Assembly: GCA_011524905.1 (NCBI GenBank)
Contig: WTJI01000040.1
Span: forward strand, 1-38,216
DNA from: Flavobacteriales bacterium
Lineage (GTDB): Bacteria; Bacteroidota; Bacteroidia; Flavobacteriales; Flavobacteriaceae
Length of the DNA: 38,216 nt
Direction: 5' to 3'
The notes below the pieces were generated by a model. The model made no database searches. It had not been told where the DNA came from and saw only the letters and a list, made by a program, of their open reading frames with translations. Below, in pieces: positions 1-8,734 of this stretch; positions within the stretch are counted from its first letter, which is position 1; each line of letters starts with the position of its first letter. Made by a program: the position numbers and the translations under genes.

Positions 1-167
1 TCGTTTTCAGAAATATATTTTAACATCATTGTCATATCAATACTTAAAATATGTATTTCTGGGTAACTTTTATTATTTGTTAACTCACGATACTTATCAA
101 TGATAAGTTGATAATATTTGATTGTTGATTCTGGTCCGATACCTCCTATAAGCCCTATTTTAATCAT
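1..167 (-). CDS. Aspartate/glutamate racemase family protein (N-terminal part, cut by window edge)
   Basis: Only the first 55 codons lie in the window; the gene runs off the left edge. Translation from the ATG at 167-165 begins MIKIGLIGGIGPESTIKYYQ. This is the signature N-terminus of the Asp/Glu racemase (RacX/YgeA-like) family, where the glycine-rich loop and the GPEST segment form part of the substrate pocket. Family members interconvert L- and D-amino acids without a cofactor, using two cysteines; neither catalytic cysteine falls inside the visible part, so activity cannot be judged. The gene follows pssA on the same strand after a gap of about 107 bases. Family assignment is from motif memory; the exact substrate is unknown. 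Confidence 0.8.
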   Translation of the reverse strand, partial: MIKIGLIGGIGPESTIKYYQLIIDKYRELTNNKSYPEIHILSIDMTMMLKYISEN

Positions 168-246
168 GAATCAATATTTATTCTAAAAATCAATCTTACT
201 ACAATACCTACTGTAAATGTTTATGTTAAAAGCAGGTGTATAAATT

Positions 247-286
247 GTGACCCTAATTATTCAAATCAATGCAGCTATAGGGTCAC
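247..286. repeat. Perfect 9-bp inverted repeat spanning the end of pssA
   Basis: GTGACCCTA at 247-255 and its exact reverse complement TAGGGTCAC at 278-286 are separated by 22 bases. The right arm lies in the last codons of pssA and the spacer contains its stop codon. No T-run follows on either strand, so it does not look like a standard intrinsic terminator. It may be an mRNA 3'-end stabilising hairpin or a protein-binding site. Confidence 0.5.
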
Positions 287-1012
287 GTTTCGAGTCAAAC
301 AAAGTAAAATATACAACAACACGCTCAACGAAAAAGCAGCTACACCAAATAAAATAAAAAATAGAATACTTCCAGAGAATAGAATAGCAACATAAATTTT
401 ATCATAAAGGGTATTGAACTTTAATTTAAACATTCGTAAAGGGCTATTCATGATAAATACGAAAAAGATGACCCAAAAAGTGATGATTTCTGGTTGGATT
501 AATAAGCCTTTAAGCGGTAATAAAGTTGTTGATTCAACCCATAGCGGATAACCAACAAAAAACAATGCATTGGCTGGACTAGCCAAACCTTTAAAATACT
601 TGCTTTGTTCGGTGTCAATATTAAATCGTGCAAGGCGATAAGCTGCACCTAAAGGCAAAAGCAGCCCGACCCAACCAACAGTTGACAAAGAAAAGGTTGC
701 CTCTAATCCCAAATCAGCAGCGGAAAAATCCCAATAAGATGAACTTTGAGTACGGATTAATTGATAAACCAATACGCCCGGCAAAACTCCGCTGGTTATC
801 ATGTCAGCCAGTGAATCCAGCTGGGCACCCAACTCACTAGTCGCCCCTACCCATCGGGCCACCCATCCGTCTAAAAAATCACATACCATTCCAAAAAGAA
901 AAAAAATCAAGGTCCATTCAAAAAGATTCTGAAACACCGAAAGAATGGCTAAGAGACCAAATATCGCATTGGCCGCTGTTATCAAATTGGGTAGATGAAT
1001 TCTTAGCTGCAT
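275..1012 (-). CDS. pssA: CDP-diacylglycerol--serine O-phosphatidyltransferase
   Basis: A membrane enzyme that transfers the phosphatidyl group from CDP-diacylglycerol to serine, the first step towards phosphatidylethanolamine. The CDP-alcohol phosphatidyltransferase signature DGxxAR-x8-GxxxDxxxD is complete, read as DGWVAR, then G, then the two aspartates of the segment QLDSLAD. Several hydrophobic segments follow. I chose the ATG at 1012, giving 245 residues and an N-terminus MQLRIHLPNLITAANA, which is how this family normally starts. A GTG at 1066 and an ATG at 1039 are in frame upstream, but a promoter-like element at 1068-1102 would put the transcript start near 1062, which argues against the GTG. 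The gene is divergent from lnt, both serving envelope lipid or lipoprotein biogenesis. Confidence 0.9.
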   Translation of the reverse strand: MQLRIHLPNLITAANAIFGLLAILSVFQNLFEWTLIFFLFGMVCDFLDGWVARWVGATSELGAQLDSLADMITSGVLPGVLVYQLIRTQSSSYWDFSAADLGLEATFSLSTVGWVGLLLPLGAAYRLARFNIDTEQSKYFKGLASPANALFFVGYPLWVESTTLLPLKGLLIQPEIITFWVIFFVFIMNSPLRMFKLKFNTLYDKIYVAILFSGSILFFILFGVAAFSLSVLLYILLCLTRNVTL

Positions 1013-1067
1013 GGGACGAAGATAGCCAAACTTGAACATATTTTTGACCCGAGCCAATTGTCTCACT

Positions 1068-1102
1068 CAAAAATACTGTACTTTTAATTCACAATATACA
1101 AA
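1068..1102 (-). promoter_or_regulatory. Candidate promoter of pssA
   Basis: On the minus strand TTTG (1102-1099) is followed after 23 bases by TATTTTTG (1075-1068). This fits the Bacteroidota consensus TTG-N17-23-TAnnTTTG. Transcription would start near 1062, about 50 bases before the chosen ATG at 1012. It overlaps the possible 5' end of the divergent lnt gene. Confidence 0.5.
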
Positions 1103-1103
1103 A

Positions 1104-2708
1104 TTGAAAAGACCACTTTTTTTTGCGCTTCTTTCTGGTATTCTATTCGTTATTTCGTGGCCTGTCAATGGTTTCCCTATTTTTATTTTTGGTGCATTTG
1201 TCCCCCTTTTTCTGATTGAGAAAAAGTTTTCAGATACGCTACCATCACGATGTTTTCTAAAACTTTTAGGTTATAACTATCTCGCTTTTGCGATTTGGAA
1301 TCTGGGAACTACTTGGTGGTTGGTCAATGCATCTGTGTTTGGGATGGTATTCGCCAATTTTTGGAATAGTTTATTTTTCACTCTCTTAATGCTGGCTTTC
1401 CATTGGGCCAAGCAGCGAATGCCCTTGCGATCGGCCTATCTCTTTTTTGTAGTTCTTTGGCTTGCATTTGAAAAATTCCACCTCAGTTGGGACTTTTCTT
1501 GGCCTTGGCTCAACCTTGGTCATGTCTTCTCCGAAACTATTCAGTGGGTCCAATGGTATGAATATACAGGTACATTTGGCGGGAGTCTATGGGTTTTAAT
1601 CGTCAATATTTTCCTTTTTGAAAAACTAAAAAATTGGTCCTTACAACCAAGACCCATCCAACGAATCCGATCACTGATACCTGTGTTGATTGGGGTTGCT
1701 TCTCCTATAATTTTTTCTTTGTATTTGCTTGAAAGAGAACATAAAAGCCTAGGAGAACTAAAGGTGGCATTGGTTCAGCCAAATATTGATCCCTATAATG
1801 AAAAATACAAATTCAGTAATGAAGATTTTCTATGGCAACTCGAGAATTTACTTACGAACAAAAAAGTGAGTTCTATAGATTATATATTGACACCCGAAAC
1901 TTATTTTGCAGCAGGTTACGGGGAACGACTTCAGAGATTTGGATACAGTCCTTTCTATAAAAAATTACTGCAATTTCAATCTCAATACCCCAATTCTCAA
2001 CTTATTACAGGTATACAGTTTTATGATGCGTATAATTCAGATACACCGCCAACACCTTCTGCGAACTATGTTAGAGATCAACTTTGGGTTGATTATTACA
2101 ATTCTGCTTTGGCAGTTAGTAGCGATACCCTACCTCAAGTTTATCATAAATCCAAATTGGTCGTAGGAGTTGAAAACATGCCCTACAAGAACTTTTTCGA
2201 ACCCCTGTTAGGAACATTTTTACTGGACTTGGGGGGAACCGTTTCTTCGCGTGCCACGCAACTAGAACGGAGTGTATTTAAACACCCTACTAGACAAACA
2301 ATTGCTGCTCCGATTATTTGTTATGAATCCATCTACGGTGCATTTATTACAGAATATGTTCAAAAAAAAGCAGATTTTCTAGCCATTCTGACTAATGATG
2401 CTTGGTGGGGAGATACGCCCGGCCACAAACAATTATTGAGCTTGGCGCGCCTTCGAGCGATTGAAAATAGGCGTGCCATTGCGCGTGCAGCCAATACTGG
2501 AATTTCTGCTCTTATTTCAGCTAAGGGAGAAATAATTTCTTCCTTACCTTACAATAAAAGGGGGGTTCTCATGGTTTCAGTCCCTATCCACAAAAAACAA
2601 ACTTTCTACAATCAATACGGAGATTATTTAGCCCGTTGGGCTGGTTTTTTGGCAGTTCTCTATTTTTTCCTTGCCCTTAGTGGTCGACTCAAAGAAAAAA
2701 CCCTTTAA
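1104..2708 (+). CDS. lnt: Apolipoprotein N-acyltransferase
   Basis: Integral inner-membrane enzyme that adds the third acyl chain to the N-terminal cysteine of lipoproteins. An N-terminal block of membrane helices is followed by a nitrilase-fold domain. The catalytic triad is visible: Glu265 in LTPETYF, Lys351 in HKSKLV and Cys406 in ICYES, numbered from the chosen start. The conserved segment NDAWWGDTPGHKQ follows. There is no in-frame ATG before the first membrane helix. I chose the TTG at 1104, giving MKRPLFFALLSGILFVISWP, a standard Lnt N-terminus of 534 residues; TTG at 1032 is possible but would read through the region between the divergent genes. The stop shares one base with the next start (TAATG). 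Confidence 0.9.
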   Translation: MKRPLFFALLSGILFVISWPVNGFPIFIFGAFVPLFLIEKKFSDTLPSRCFLKLLGYNYLAFAIWNLGTTWWLVNASVFGMVFANFWNSLFFTLLMLAFHWAKQRMPLRSAYLFFVVLWLAFEKFHLSWDFSWPWLNLGHVFSETIQWVQWYEYTGTFGGSLWVLIVNIFLFEKLKNWSLQPRPIQRIRSLIPVLIGVASPIIFSLYLLEREHKSLGELKVALVQPNIDPYNEKYKFSNEDFLWQLENLLTNKKVSSIDYILTPETYFAAGYGERLQRFGYSPFYKKLLQFQSQYPNSQLITGIQFYDAYNSDTPPTPSANYVRDQLWVDYYNSALAVSSDTLPQVYHKSKLVVGVENMPYKNFFEPLLGTFLLDLGGTVSSRATQLERSVFKHPTRQTIAAPIICYESIYGAFITEYVQKKADFLAILTNDAWWGDTPGHKQLLSLARLRAIENRRAIARAANTGISALISAKGEIISSLPYNKRGVLMVSVPIHKKQTFYNQYGDYLARWAGFLAVLYFFLALSGRLKEKTL

Positions 2709-3142
2709 TGCTTATCCGATATCTATATTTTTGGTTCCATTCATCTAATCAACACGGGGTACATTCGCCCTTTGTTTTTGATCTTGTATCCCATTGTTTT
2801 TTCAATAAAGATTGGAAGAAAATTAAATTTTTCCCTTTTACGAATGACCAATACAAAAGCTTAGACAGACAATTTCAAGAACGACTAAAAAATTATTTTA
2901 GTCATAAAGTATCAACTACACAGACGCTCTACACGCTAAAATTTGTTACCAAAGATACTGATGTCAAAAAGCTCAGTGCCGAATCGAACTGTATTTGGGT
3001 TTTTTCAGGCTTGCATAGCGACAGAAGTCAGTGGGTGCAGGTATCAAAAACTGCTACGATCCGAATTGATTGTTTTTTTTGGGGTATTTTATCGTTTAAA
3101 AAAGACCAAGCAACTGAATCTTTTTACTTGAGAATAGTCTAA
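2708..3142 (+). CDS. Shortened methyltransferase-like protein lacking the SAM-binding core
   Basis: 144 residues, translationally coupled to lnt through TAATG. The N-terminus carries HGVHSPFVFDL, which I recognise from Bacteroidota class I methyltransferase-like proteins of roughly 240-260 residues. The C-terminus (IRIDCFFWGILSF, then a KKDQ..ESFYLRIV tail) matches the end of the same family, where the consensus is close to TIDTFFWGLVFF followed by a KEQ..EHF.IR tail. The central part that should hold the glycine-rich SAM-binding motif (ELGT/GxG) is absent, and only about 60 weakly conserved residues link the two ends. The reading frame is open throughout, so this looks like an in-frame internal deletion or a reduced paralogue rather than a frameshift. 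The family match is from memory; function is unknown, and it is probably catalytically dead. Confidence 0.6.
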   Translation: MLIRYLYFWFHSSNQHGVHSPFVFDLVSHCFFNKDWKKIKFFPFTNDQYKSLDRQFQERLKNYFSHKVSTTQTLYTLKFVTKDTDVKKLSAESNCIWVFSGLHSDRSQWVQVSKTATIRIDCFFWGILSFKKDQATESFYLRIV

Positions 3143-3180
3143 CACGCATTTTTCTTATACCTTTACATAAGCGCAGAAAG

Positions 3181-3765
3181 ATGATGATGAAAGAAAACAA
3201 AGTTTACACCAAAACAGGAGACGACGGAACCACAAGCCTCAATTCTGGTTTAAGAGTAAAAAAACACCACATCCGCGTTGCGGCATATGGCAATATTGAT
3301 GAGCTTAACGCTTGGGTTGGACTGATCAGAGATTCAACTGCGAATGTGCTGGACCGTGAGTTTTTACACATCCTCCAAAACCATCTTATGGTATTGGGAA
3401 CCCAGTTAAGTACTATCCGAGAAGAAGATTTTCCCTCCGATTTTATAAATCCGATTCAAGAAGAACACATATCGGAAATTGAAAATGAAATTGATCGAAT
3501 TTCACTCGACCTCCCCCCACTTAAAAACTTTATTTTACCCGGGGGACATCCCATAGTGTCTTACACCCACCTGGCAAGGTGCGTCTGTCGCCGTGCGGAA
3601 AGACAGATTACTGAACTCAATGCTAATGAGCGTGTGTCTCCTTCTGTTATTGCCTTTGTCAACAGATTATCGGACTATTTTTTTGTACTTTCTCGCAAAT
3701 TTACCAAGGATTTACATCTTGAGGAAAATAAGTGGATCCCCAAAGAAAAAAAGGGAACTACTTGA
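3181..3765 (+). CDS. Cob(I)yrinic acid a,c-diamide adenosyltransferase, PduO type
   Basis: Transfers the adenosyl group of ATP to Co(I) corrinoids to form adenosylcobalamin. The 194-residue length is normal. The ATP loop reads KVYTKTGDDGTTSL near residues 7-20, followed by the RV.K and YGNIDELN segments; the helix motif CRRAER and the closing NRLSDYFFVLSRK are all present. This is the PduO/MMAB trimer family rather than the CobA (BtuR) family. The start lies among three consecutive ATG codons (3181, 3184, 3187), so the exact N-terminus is uncertain by two residues. No cobalamin biosynthesis gene is nearby, so it may serve scavenged corrinoid. Confidence 0.9.
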   Translation: MMMKENKVYTKTGDDGTTSLNSGLRVKKHHIRVAAYGNIDELNAWVGLIRDSTANVLDREFLHILQNHLMVLGTQLSTIREEDFPSDFINPIQEEHISEIENEIDRISLDLPPLKNFILPGGHPIVSYTHLARCVCRRAERQITELNANERVSPSVIAFVNRLSDYFFVLSRKFTKDLHLEENKWIPKEKKGTT

Positions 3766-3791
3766 TTTTTTTTGATTAAAATCTATTTTTG
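3762..3791 (+). promoter_or_regulatory. Candidate promoter of the DUF2795 gene
   Basis: TTG at 3762-3764 and TATTTTTG at 3784-3791 are 19 bases apart, fitting TTG-N17-23-TAnnTTTG. The -33 element overlaps the stop codon of the adenosyltransferase gene. Transcription would start near 3796, just before the ATG at 3807, which rules out the in-frame TTG at 3789. Confidence 0.55.
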
Positions 3792-3806
3792 CAAAAAAAT
3801 AAAGTA

Positions 3807-4028
3807 ATGTACTGGACACTAGAATTAGCTTCATTCCTAAGCGACGCCCCTTGGCCAGCGACCAAAGACGAATTGATCGACTACTCGATTAGAACAGGTG
3901 CTCCCCTAGAAGTAGTAGAAAATCTTCAATCGATGGAAGACGAGGGAGATATATACGAGTCTATTGAAGAGATTTGGCCAGACTTTCCGACTGAGGAAGA
4001 CTATCTTTGGAATGAAGACGAATATTAA
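3807..4028 (+). CDS. Small acidic DUF2795 protein
   Basis: 73 residues starting MYWTLELASFLSDAPWP and ending in a very acidic tail (EEDYLWNEDEY). I recognise it as the DUF2795 family that is nearly universal in Bacteroidota; the fold is a small helical domain of unknown biochemical role. The body contains the conserved TKDELIDYSIRTGAPLEVVE segment. An in-frame TTG lies six codons upstream but overlaps the -7 promoter element, so the ATG at 3807 is preferred. A terminator follows closely, making this a monocistronic unit between the adenosyltransferase gene and secA. Confidence 0.85.
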   Translation: MYWTLELASFLSDAPWPATKDELIDYSIRTGAPLEVVENLQSMEDEGDIYESIEEIWPDFPTEEDYLWNEDEY

Positions 4029-4047
4029 CACAACAACTTAGTCACAT

Positions 4048-4074
4048 AAAAGTCTCATTTGAGGCTTTTTTTTT
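4048..4074 (+). terminator. Intrinsic terminator after the DUF2795 gene
   Basis: A 9-bp stem, AAAAGTCTC (4048-4056) with GAGGCTTTT (4061-4069) and one G-T pair, encloses the loop ATTT. It is followed by a continuous T run to 4074. Confidence 0.8.
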
Positions 4075-4085
4075 ATGTAAATTTG
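4058..4085 (+). promoter_or_regulatory. Candidate secA promoter overlapping the upstream terminator
   Basis: TAAATTTG at 4078-4085 matches the -7 consensus TAnnTTTG exactly, and a TTTG at 4058-4061 precedes it by 16 bases, one less than usual. The putative -33 box lies within the loop and 3' arm of the terminator hairpin. The start site would be near 4089, giving a 5' leader of about 16 bases before the ATG at 4105. Confidence 0.45.
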
Positions 4086-4104
4086 AAGAAACTAGACCAA
4101 CCCC

Positions 4105-7100
4105 ATGGGAATATTGAATTCGGTCCTAAAGACCTTTGTAGGAGATAAAAACAAAAAAGACTTAGCCCGCATCACACCCCTTGTCAAGGCCATCAATAAT
4201 AAACAATTAGAGATGGAACAGTGGAGTGCCGATCAACTCCGGGCTCATACGACCACACTTAAAATTGGCATACAAAAAGCACGACAAGAACAAGACAAGG
4301 AAATTGATCAACTACAACGTTCTCTTGGTGAAATTGAAGATATAGAAAAGCGGGAGGCGGGTTACAATACAATCGATCAACTGGAAGATACTGCCTACCA
4401 AAACACCCGAGCCTATCTTGACGAAATATTACCTGATGCCTTCGCATTGATCAAAGAAACAGCCCGGCGCTTTGCCACACAAGAATTCGTTACTGTTTCG
4501 GCCACGCCATTTGATCGGGAATTGTCCCAAACAAGAAACTATGTCAAACTCCTGGGAGATCAAGCCCAATGGGCAAACTCCTGGGATGCAGCAGGAAAAG
4601 ATGTCACTTGGGATATGGTTCATTACGATGTACAACTTGTAGGAGGAATCGCGCTTCATCAAGGAAAAATAGCCGAAATGCAAACTGGAGAAGGTAAGAC
4701 ACTTGTTGCTACCCTACCTGTTTTTCTCAATGCCTTGACTGGAAAAGGAGTACACTTGGTAACAGTAAACGACTACCTGGCCAAACGAGATAGTGCCTGG
4801 ATGGCACCACTTTTTGAATTTCATGGCCTCTCGGTCGATTGTATCGATCACCATCAACCCAATAGTGAAGCGAGAAGAAAAGCCTACCAAGCCGATATAA
4901 CTTATGGTACCAACAATGAATTTGGCTTTGATTACTTAAGGGACAATATGGCACATAGTAGTGACGATATTGTCCAACCCAAACACCATTTTGCTATAGT
5001 TGATGAGGTAGACTCAGTATTGATTGACGATGCCAGAACCCCATTAATCATCTCAGGGCCCAGCCCAGAAGGAGACAGACACGAGTTTGACCAACTTAAA
5101 TCTAAGGTCGCTCAACTGGTTCATGAGCAACGCAGTTTGCTCACTGGCGTTTTAGCAGAAGCCAGAAAGAAAATTAAAGATGGGGATACAGAAAATGGTG
5201 GATTTTTGCTGCTACAAGTGCATAGAGGATTACCCAAGAATAAAGCCCTCATCAAATTCCTAAGTGAAGAAGGAATCAAACAATTGCTTCAAAAGACAGA
5301 GAATTTTTACATGCAAGACAACAATCGAGAGATGCATAAAGTAGATGCAGACCTCTATTTTGTTATTGATGAAAAAAACAACCAGATCGATTTAACAGAA
5401 AAAGGCATCGAAACTTTATCTAAAGGTTCAGATGACAAGCATTTCTTTGTTTTACCCGATATTGGACACGCCATAGCCCAATTGGAAAGCAAAGACCTTG
5501 AACCCAAAAAAGAGGCTGCTGAAAAAGATAAGTTATTTTCGGACTTCAATATAAAAAGCGAACGTATTCATACCATGAATCAATTGCTAAAAGCCTATAC
5601 GCTCTTCGAAAAGGATGTAGAGTATGTTGTGATGGACAACAAAGTGATGATCGTTGATGAGCAAACAGGTCGTATCATGGATGGTCGTCGTTATTCAGAT
5701 GGCTTGCACCAAGCTATTGAAGCCAAAGAAAATGTAAAAATTGAAGCAGCTACACAAACTTACGCTACCGTTACTTTGCAGAATTACTTCCGTATGTACC
5801 AAAAGTTGGCAGGAATGACGGGAACTGCAGTTACTGAAGCTGGGGAATTTTGGGAAATTTATAAACTAGATGTTATAGAAATTCCAACCAACCGACCCAT
5901 AGCTAGGCATGACAGAGATGACTTGATTTACAAAACCAAAAGAGAAAAATACAACGCTGTCATAGATGAGGTAACACAACTATCTCAAGCCGGTCGACCG
6001 GTATTGATTGGTACCACTTCTGTTGAAATTTCTGAATTACTCAGTAAAATGCTCACCATTCGAAAGGTGAAACACAACGTTTTAAATGCCAAACTTCATA
6101 AAAAAGAGGCTGATATTGTAGCAGAAGCAGGTATTGCTGGTGTAGTTACTATTGCAACCAATATGGCGGGTCGGGGTACTGACATTAAACTTTCTGATCA
6201 GGTCAAAGAAGCTGGCGGATTGGCAATTATCGGTACAGAGAGACACGACTCGCGTAGGGTTGATCGACAACTTCGGGGGCGTTCAGGGAGGCAAGGTGAC
6301 CCAGGTAGTTCGCAATTTTATGTTTCTTTAGAAGACAATCTCATGCGCCTTTTTGGTTCTGAAAGAGTCGCCAAAGTCATGGACAGAATGGGCCTTGAAG
6401 AAGGCGAAGTGATTCAACATTCGATGATGACCAAGTCAATTGAGAGAGCACAAAAAAAAGTAGAAGAAAATAATTTTGGCATTCGAAAACGCCTTCTTGA
6501 ATACGACGATGTGATGAATGCGCAGCGAGAAGTAATCTACAGAAGACGAAGACACGCCTTGCAAGGAAACCGATTGAAACTAGACCTAGCCAACATGCTA
6601 TATGATTGCTGTGAGGATATTGTATTTACCAATAAAGCCGCCAATGACTTTAAAAATTTTGAGTTCCAGATTATTCGTAATTTTTCCTTTACCTCACCCA
6701 TAAATGAAGAAGATTTTTCAACGTACTCTGAAAATGAATTGGTCTCAAAATTATATGACACGCTTTATTCAAAGTATCAAGAAAAAATCGCTAGCAATGC
6801 ACAACTGGCTTTTCCTGTCATTAAAAATGTTTTTGAAAAGCCTGGCAATAAATTTGAAAGAATTGTTGTCCCTTTTACAGATGGTGTAAAAACCCTAAAT
6901 GTGGTAACTGATCTCAATGCCGCCTATGCTTCGAAAGGCAAACAACTTGTTGATGATTTTGAAAGAAATATCTCTTTGGCCCTTATAGATGATGCTTGGA
7001 AAACACATTTAAGGAAGATGGACGAGCTCAAACAATCTGTCCAACTTGCAGTCCACGAGCAAAAAGATCCGCTGTTGATCTACAAATTTGAGTCTTTTGA

Positions 7101-7470
7101 ACTTTTCAAAAGCATGCTCTCCGAACTAAATCTTGAGATTTTATCATTTCTTTTCAAAGGTGGCTTGCCCAATCAAAACGAAGCGCAAATTCAGGAAGCC
7201 CAACAACCCAAAGCACGCGAAAATTACAAAACAACCAAAGATGAGGTATATAATATGGATGAGCTTGCAGAACGCAATCGCAAAGTGGGCGCATCTGCCA
7301 GCAGTGGGCAACAATCAGCCGTTGAGACCATTGTTCGGGAAAGACCTAAAATTGGTCGGAACGAAAAAGTAATTATTCGTAATGTGGCCAATGGAAAAAT
7401 TAAAGAACTAAAATTTAAACAAGCAGAACCCATGATTCGTAGTGGACAATGGGTTATAGATTCAAATTAA
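4105..7470 (+). CDS. secA: Protein translocase subunit SecA
   Basis: The ATPase motor that drives unfolded preproteins through SecYEG. Walker A is MQTGEGKT at residues 192-199 and Walker B is VDEVDSVLIDDARTP starting at residue 299. The preprotein cross-linking region, the second helicase lobe (NMAGRGTDIKL, then RQLRGRSGRQGDPGSSQFY) and the helical scaffold follow. At 1121 residues it is clearly longer than the roughly 900 of E. coli SecA; the extra length includes an insertion around residues 330-500 and a long C-terminal tail. The tail lacks the CxC..C/H zinc motif and ends VNGK-like (RNVANGKIKELKFKQAEP... GQWVIDSN), as in other Bacteroidota. The next gene starts one base after the stop. 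Confidence 0.98.
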   Translation: MGILNSVLKTFVGDKNKKDLARITPLVKAINNKQLEMEQWSADQLRAHTTTLKIGIQKARQEQDKEIDQLQRSLGEIEDIEKREAGYNTIDQLEDTAYQNTRAYLDEILPDAFALIKETARRFATQEFVTVSATPFDRELSQTRNYVKLLGDQAQWANSWDAAGKDVTWDMVHYDVQLVGGIALHQGKIAEMQTGEGKTLVATLPVFLNALTGKGVHLVTVNDYLAKRDSAWMAPLFEFHGLSVDCIDHHQPNSEARRKAYQADITYGTNNEFGFDYLRDNMAHSSDDIVQPKHHFAIVDEVDSVLIDDARTPLIISGPSPEGDRHEFDQLKSKVAQLVHEQRSLLTGVLAEARKKIKDGDTENGGFLLLQVHRGLPKNKALIKFLSEEGIKQLLQKTENFYMQDNNREMHKVDADLYFVIDEKNNQIDLTEKGIETLSKGSDDKHFFVLPDIGHAIAQLESKDLEPKKEAAEKDKLFSDFNIKSERIHTMNQLLKAYTLFEKDVEYVVMDNKVMIVDEQTGRIMDGRRYSDGLHQAIEAKENVKIEAATQTYATVTLQNYFRMYQKLAGMTGTAVTEAGEFWEIYKLDVIEIPTNRPIARHDRDDLIYKTKREKYNAVIDEVTQLSQAGRPVLIGTTSVEISELLSKMLTIRKVKHNVLNAKLHKKEADIVAEAGIAGVVTIATNMAGRGTDIKLSDQVKEAGGLAIIGTERHDSRRVDRQLRGRSGRQGDPGSSQFYVSLEDNLMRLFGSERVAKVMDRMGLEEGEVIQHSMMTKSIERAQKKVEENNFGIRKRLLEYDDVMNAQREVIYRRRRHALQGNRLKLDLANMLYDCCEDIVFTNKAANDFKNFEFQIIRNFSFTSPINEEDFSTYSENELVSKLYDTLYSKYQEKIASNAQLAFPVIKNVFEKPGNKFERIVVPFTDGVKTLNVVTDLNAAYASKGKQLVDDFERNISLALIDDAWKTHLRKMDELKQSVQLAVHEQKDPLLIYKFESFELFKSMLSELNLEILSFLFKGGLPNQNEAQIQEAQQPKARENYKTTKDEVYNMDELAERNRKVGASASSGQQSAVETIVRERPKIGRNEKVIIRNVANGKIKELKFKQAEPMIRSGQWVIDSN

Positions 7471-7471
7471 A

Positions 7472-8734
7472 ATGGAAGCCTACGCGCAAGCCTTACTGAT
7501 TGCTATTCCTGGATTCTTACTCCTAATTGTGGTGGAAATCTTCTATGGACATTGGAAGGGTCTACAAACCTATACTTTTATGGATACCCTGGCAAGTCTC
7601 AGCTCAGGGGTTACAAACATCCTGAAAGACTCTTTGGGCTTAGTCGTAATCTTGATTTCATACCCCTGGCTGGTCAAGCATATCGCACTCTATGAGATGG
7701 ATAGTAGCTGGCTGCTCTATGGCATCGCATTTATTTGTATCGATTTTGCCGCCTACTGGGGGCACAGGCTTAATCATCACGTAAACCTTTTTTGGAATCA
7801 ACACGTAATTCATCACAGCAGTGAAGAATTCAACCTAGCTTGTGCTCTGCGCCAAAGTATTTCCAATATTGTCGGTTTCAATGCCCTGTTTCTTATTCCC
7901 GCGGCATTAGTTGGCGTCCCAGCATCGGTGATTAACATTCTGGCTCCTTTACATCTATTTGGCCAGTTTTGGTATCACACCCGTCATATCGGAAAGTTGG
8001 GTTGGCTTGAATTTATTCTAGTAACTCCATCACAACACCGGGTTCATCACGCCATTAATCCTATCTATATCGATAAAAACCTTGCTGCTATTTTTTGTCT
8101 CTGGGATCGACTATTTGGTACTTTTCAAGAAGAATTAGAGGAAGAGCCCCCTGTTTACGGTACACTCAAGCCAAGTCTTACTTGGAACCCATTCATAATC
8201 AATTTTCAGCATTTTTGGAATCTACTTTTAGACGCATGGCATACCAGAAAATGGGTTGATAAAATTCGTTTATGGTTTATGCCGACAGGTTGGCGCCCTG
8301 AGGACGTATCCAATCGTTTTCCCAGAATACTAGCCGATCCTAGCAATCAAAAGAAATACAACCCTCCGTCGAATAACTTTATAAAAGCTTGGGCATTATT
8401 CCAATTATTGGGGACTACCTTTCTACTGCTAACGCTTTTTGCCAAATTCGGTGAGATTACAAATAATATTCTTCTGGTTTGGGGTGTACTAATTTTTGTC
8501 AGCATTTTTGCTTACACAGCTGTCATGGATAAACATAACTATGGCAACTATCTAATCATCGCATATCCTGTGTTGAGTATAATCTATCTAATCGGATTTA
8601 AAAATGACTTAACGAATACCCAACCCCTACTATACTTCGCAACATTGATATTTTTATCAATTACTTGGGTCAGTAGCTGGCCTATCAATACCTACGCTGC
8701 CAATCCGAAATTTCTAGATGGCAACCCCGCTTGA
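7472..8734 (+). CDS. Sterol desaturase / fatty acid hydroxylase superfamily membrane protein
   Basis: A 420-residue integral membrane protein with the three histidine boxes of the di-iron hydroxylase superfamily: HRLNHH at 98-103, HVIHH at 111-115 and HRVHH at 189-193. These ligate two iron atoms for O2-dependent hydroxylation or desaturation of a lipid substrate. The C-terminal third adds four to five further hydrophobic helices, as in alkylglycerol monooxygenase-like members. It starts one base after secA stops and overlaps the downstream glycosyltransferase start by 17 bases, so it is probably co-transcribed with both. The lipid substrate cannot be told from sequence. Confidence 0.88.
   Translation: MEAYAQALLIAIPGFLLLIVVEIFYGHWKGLQTYTFMDTLASLSSGVTNILKDSLGLVVILISYPWLVKHIALYEMDSSWLLYGIAFICIDFAAYWGHRLNHHVNLFWNQHVIHHSSEEFNLACALRQSISNIVGFNALFLIPAALVGVPASVINILAPLHLFGQFWYHTRHIGKLGWLEFILVTPSQHRVHHAINPIYIDKNLAAIFCLWDRLFGTFQEELEEEPPVYGTLKPSLTWNPFIINFQHFWNLLLDAWHTRKWVDKIRLWFMPTGWRPEDVSNRFPRILADPSNQKKYNPPSNNFIKAWALFQLLGTTFLLLTLFAKFGEITNNILLVWGVLIFVSIFAYTAVMDKHNYGNYLIIAYPVLSIIYLIGFKNDLTNTQPLLYFATLIFLSITWVSSWPINTYAANPKFLDGNPA

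Noticed and set aside
1013-1066. GTG start for pssA at 1066
   Set aside because: A promoter match at 1068-1102 would start transcription downstream of it, and the ATG at 1012 gives the family-typical N-terminus.
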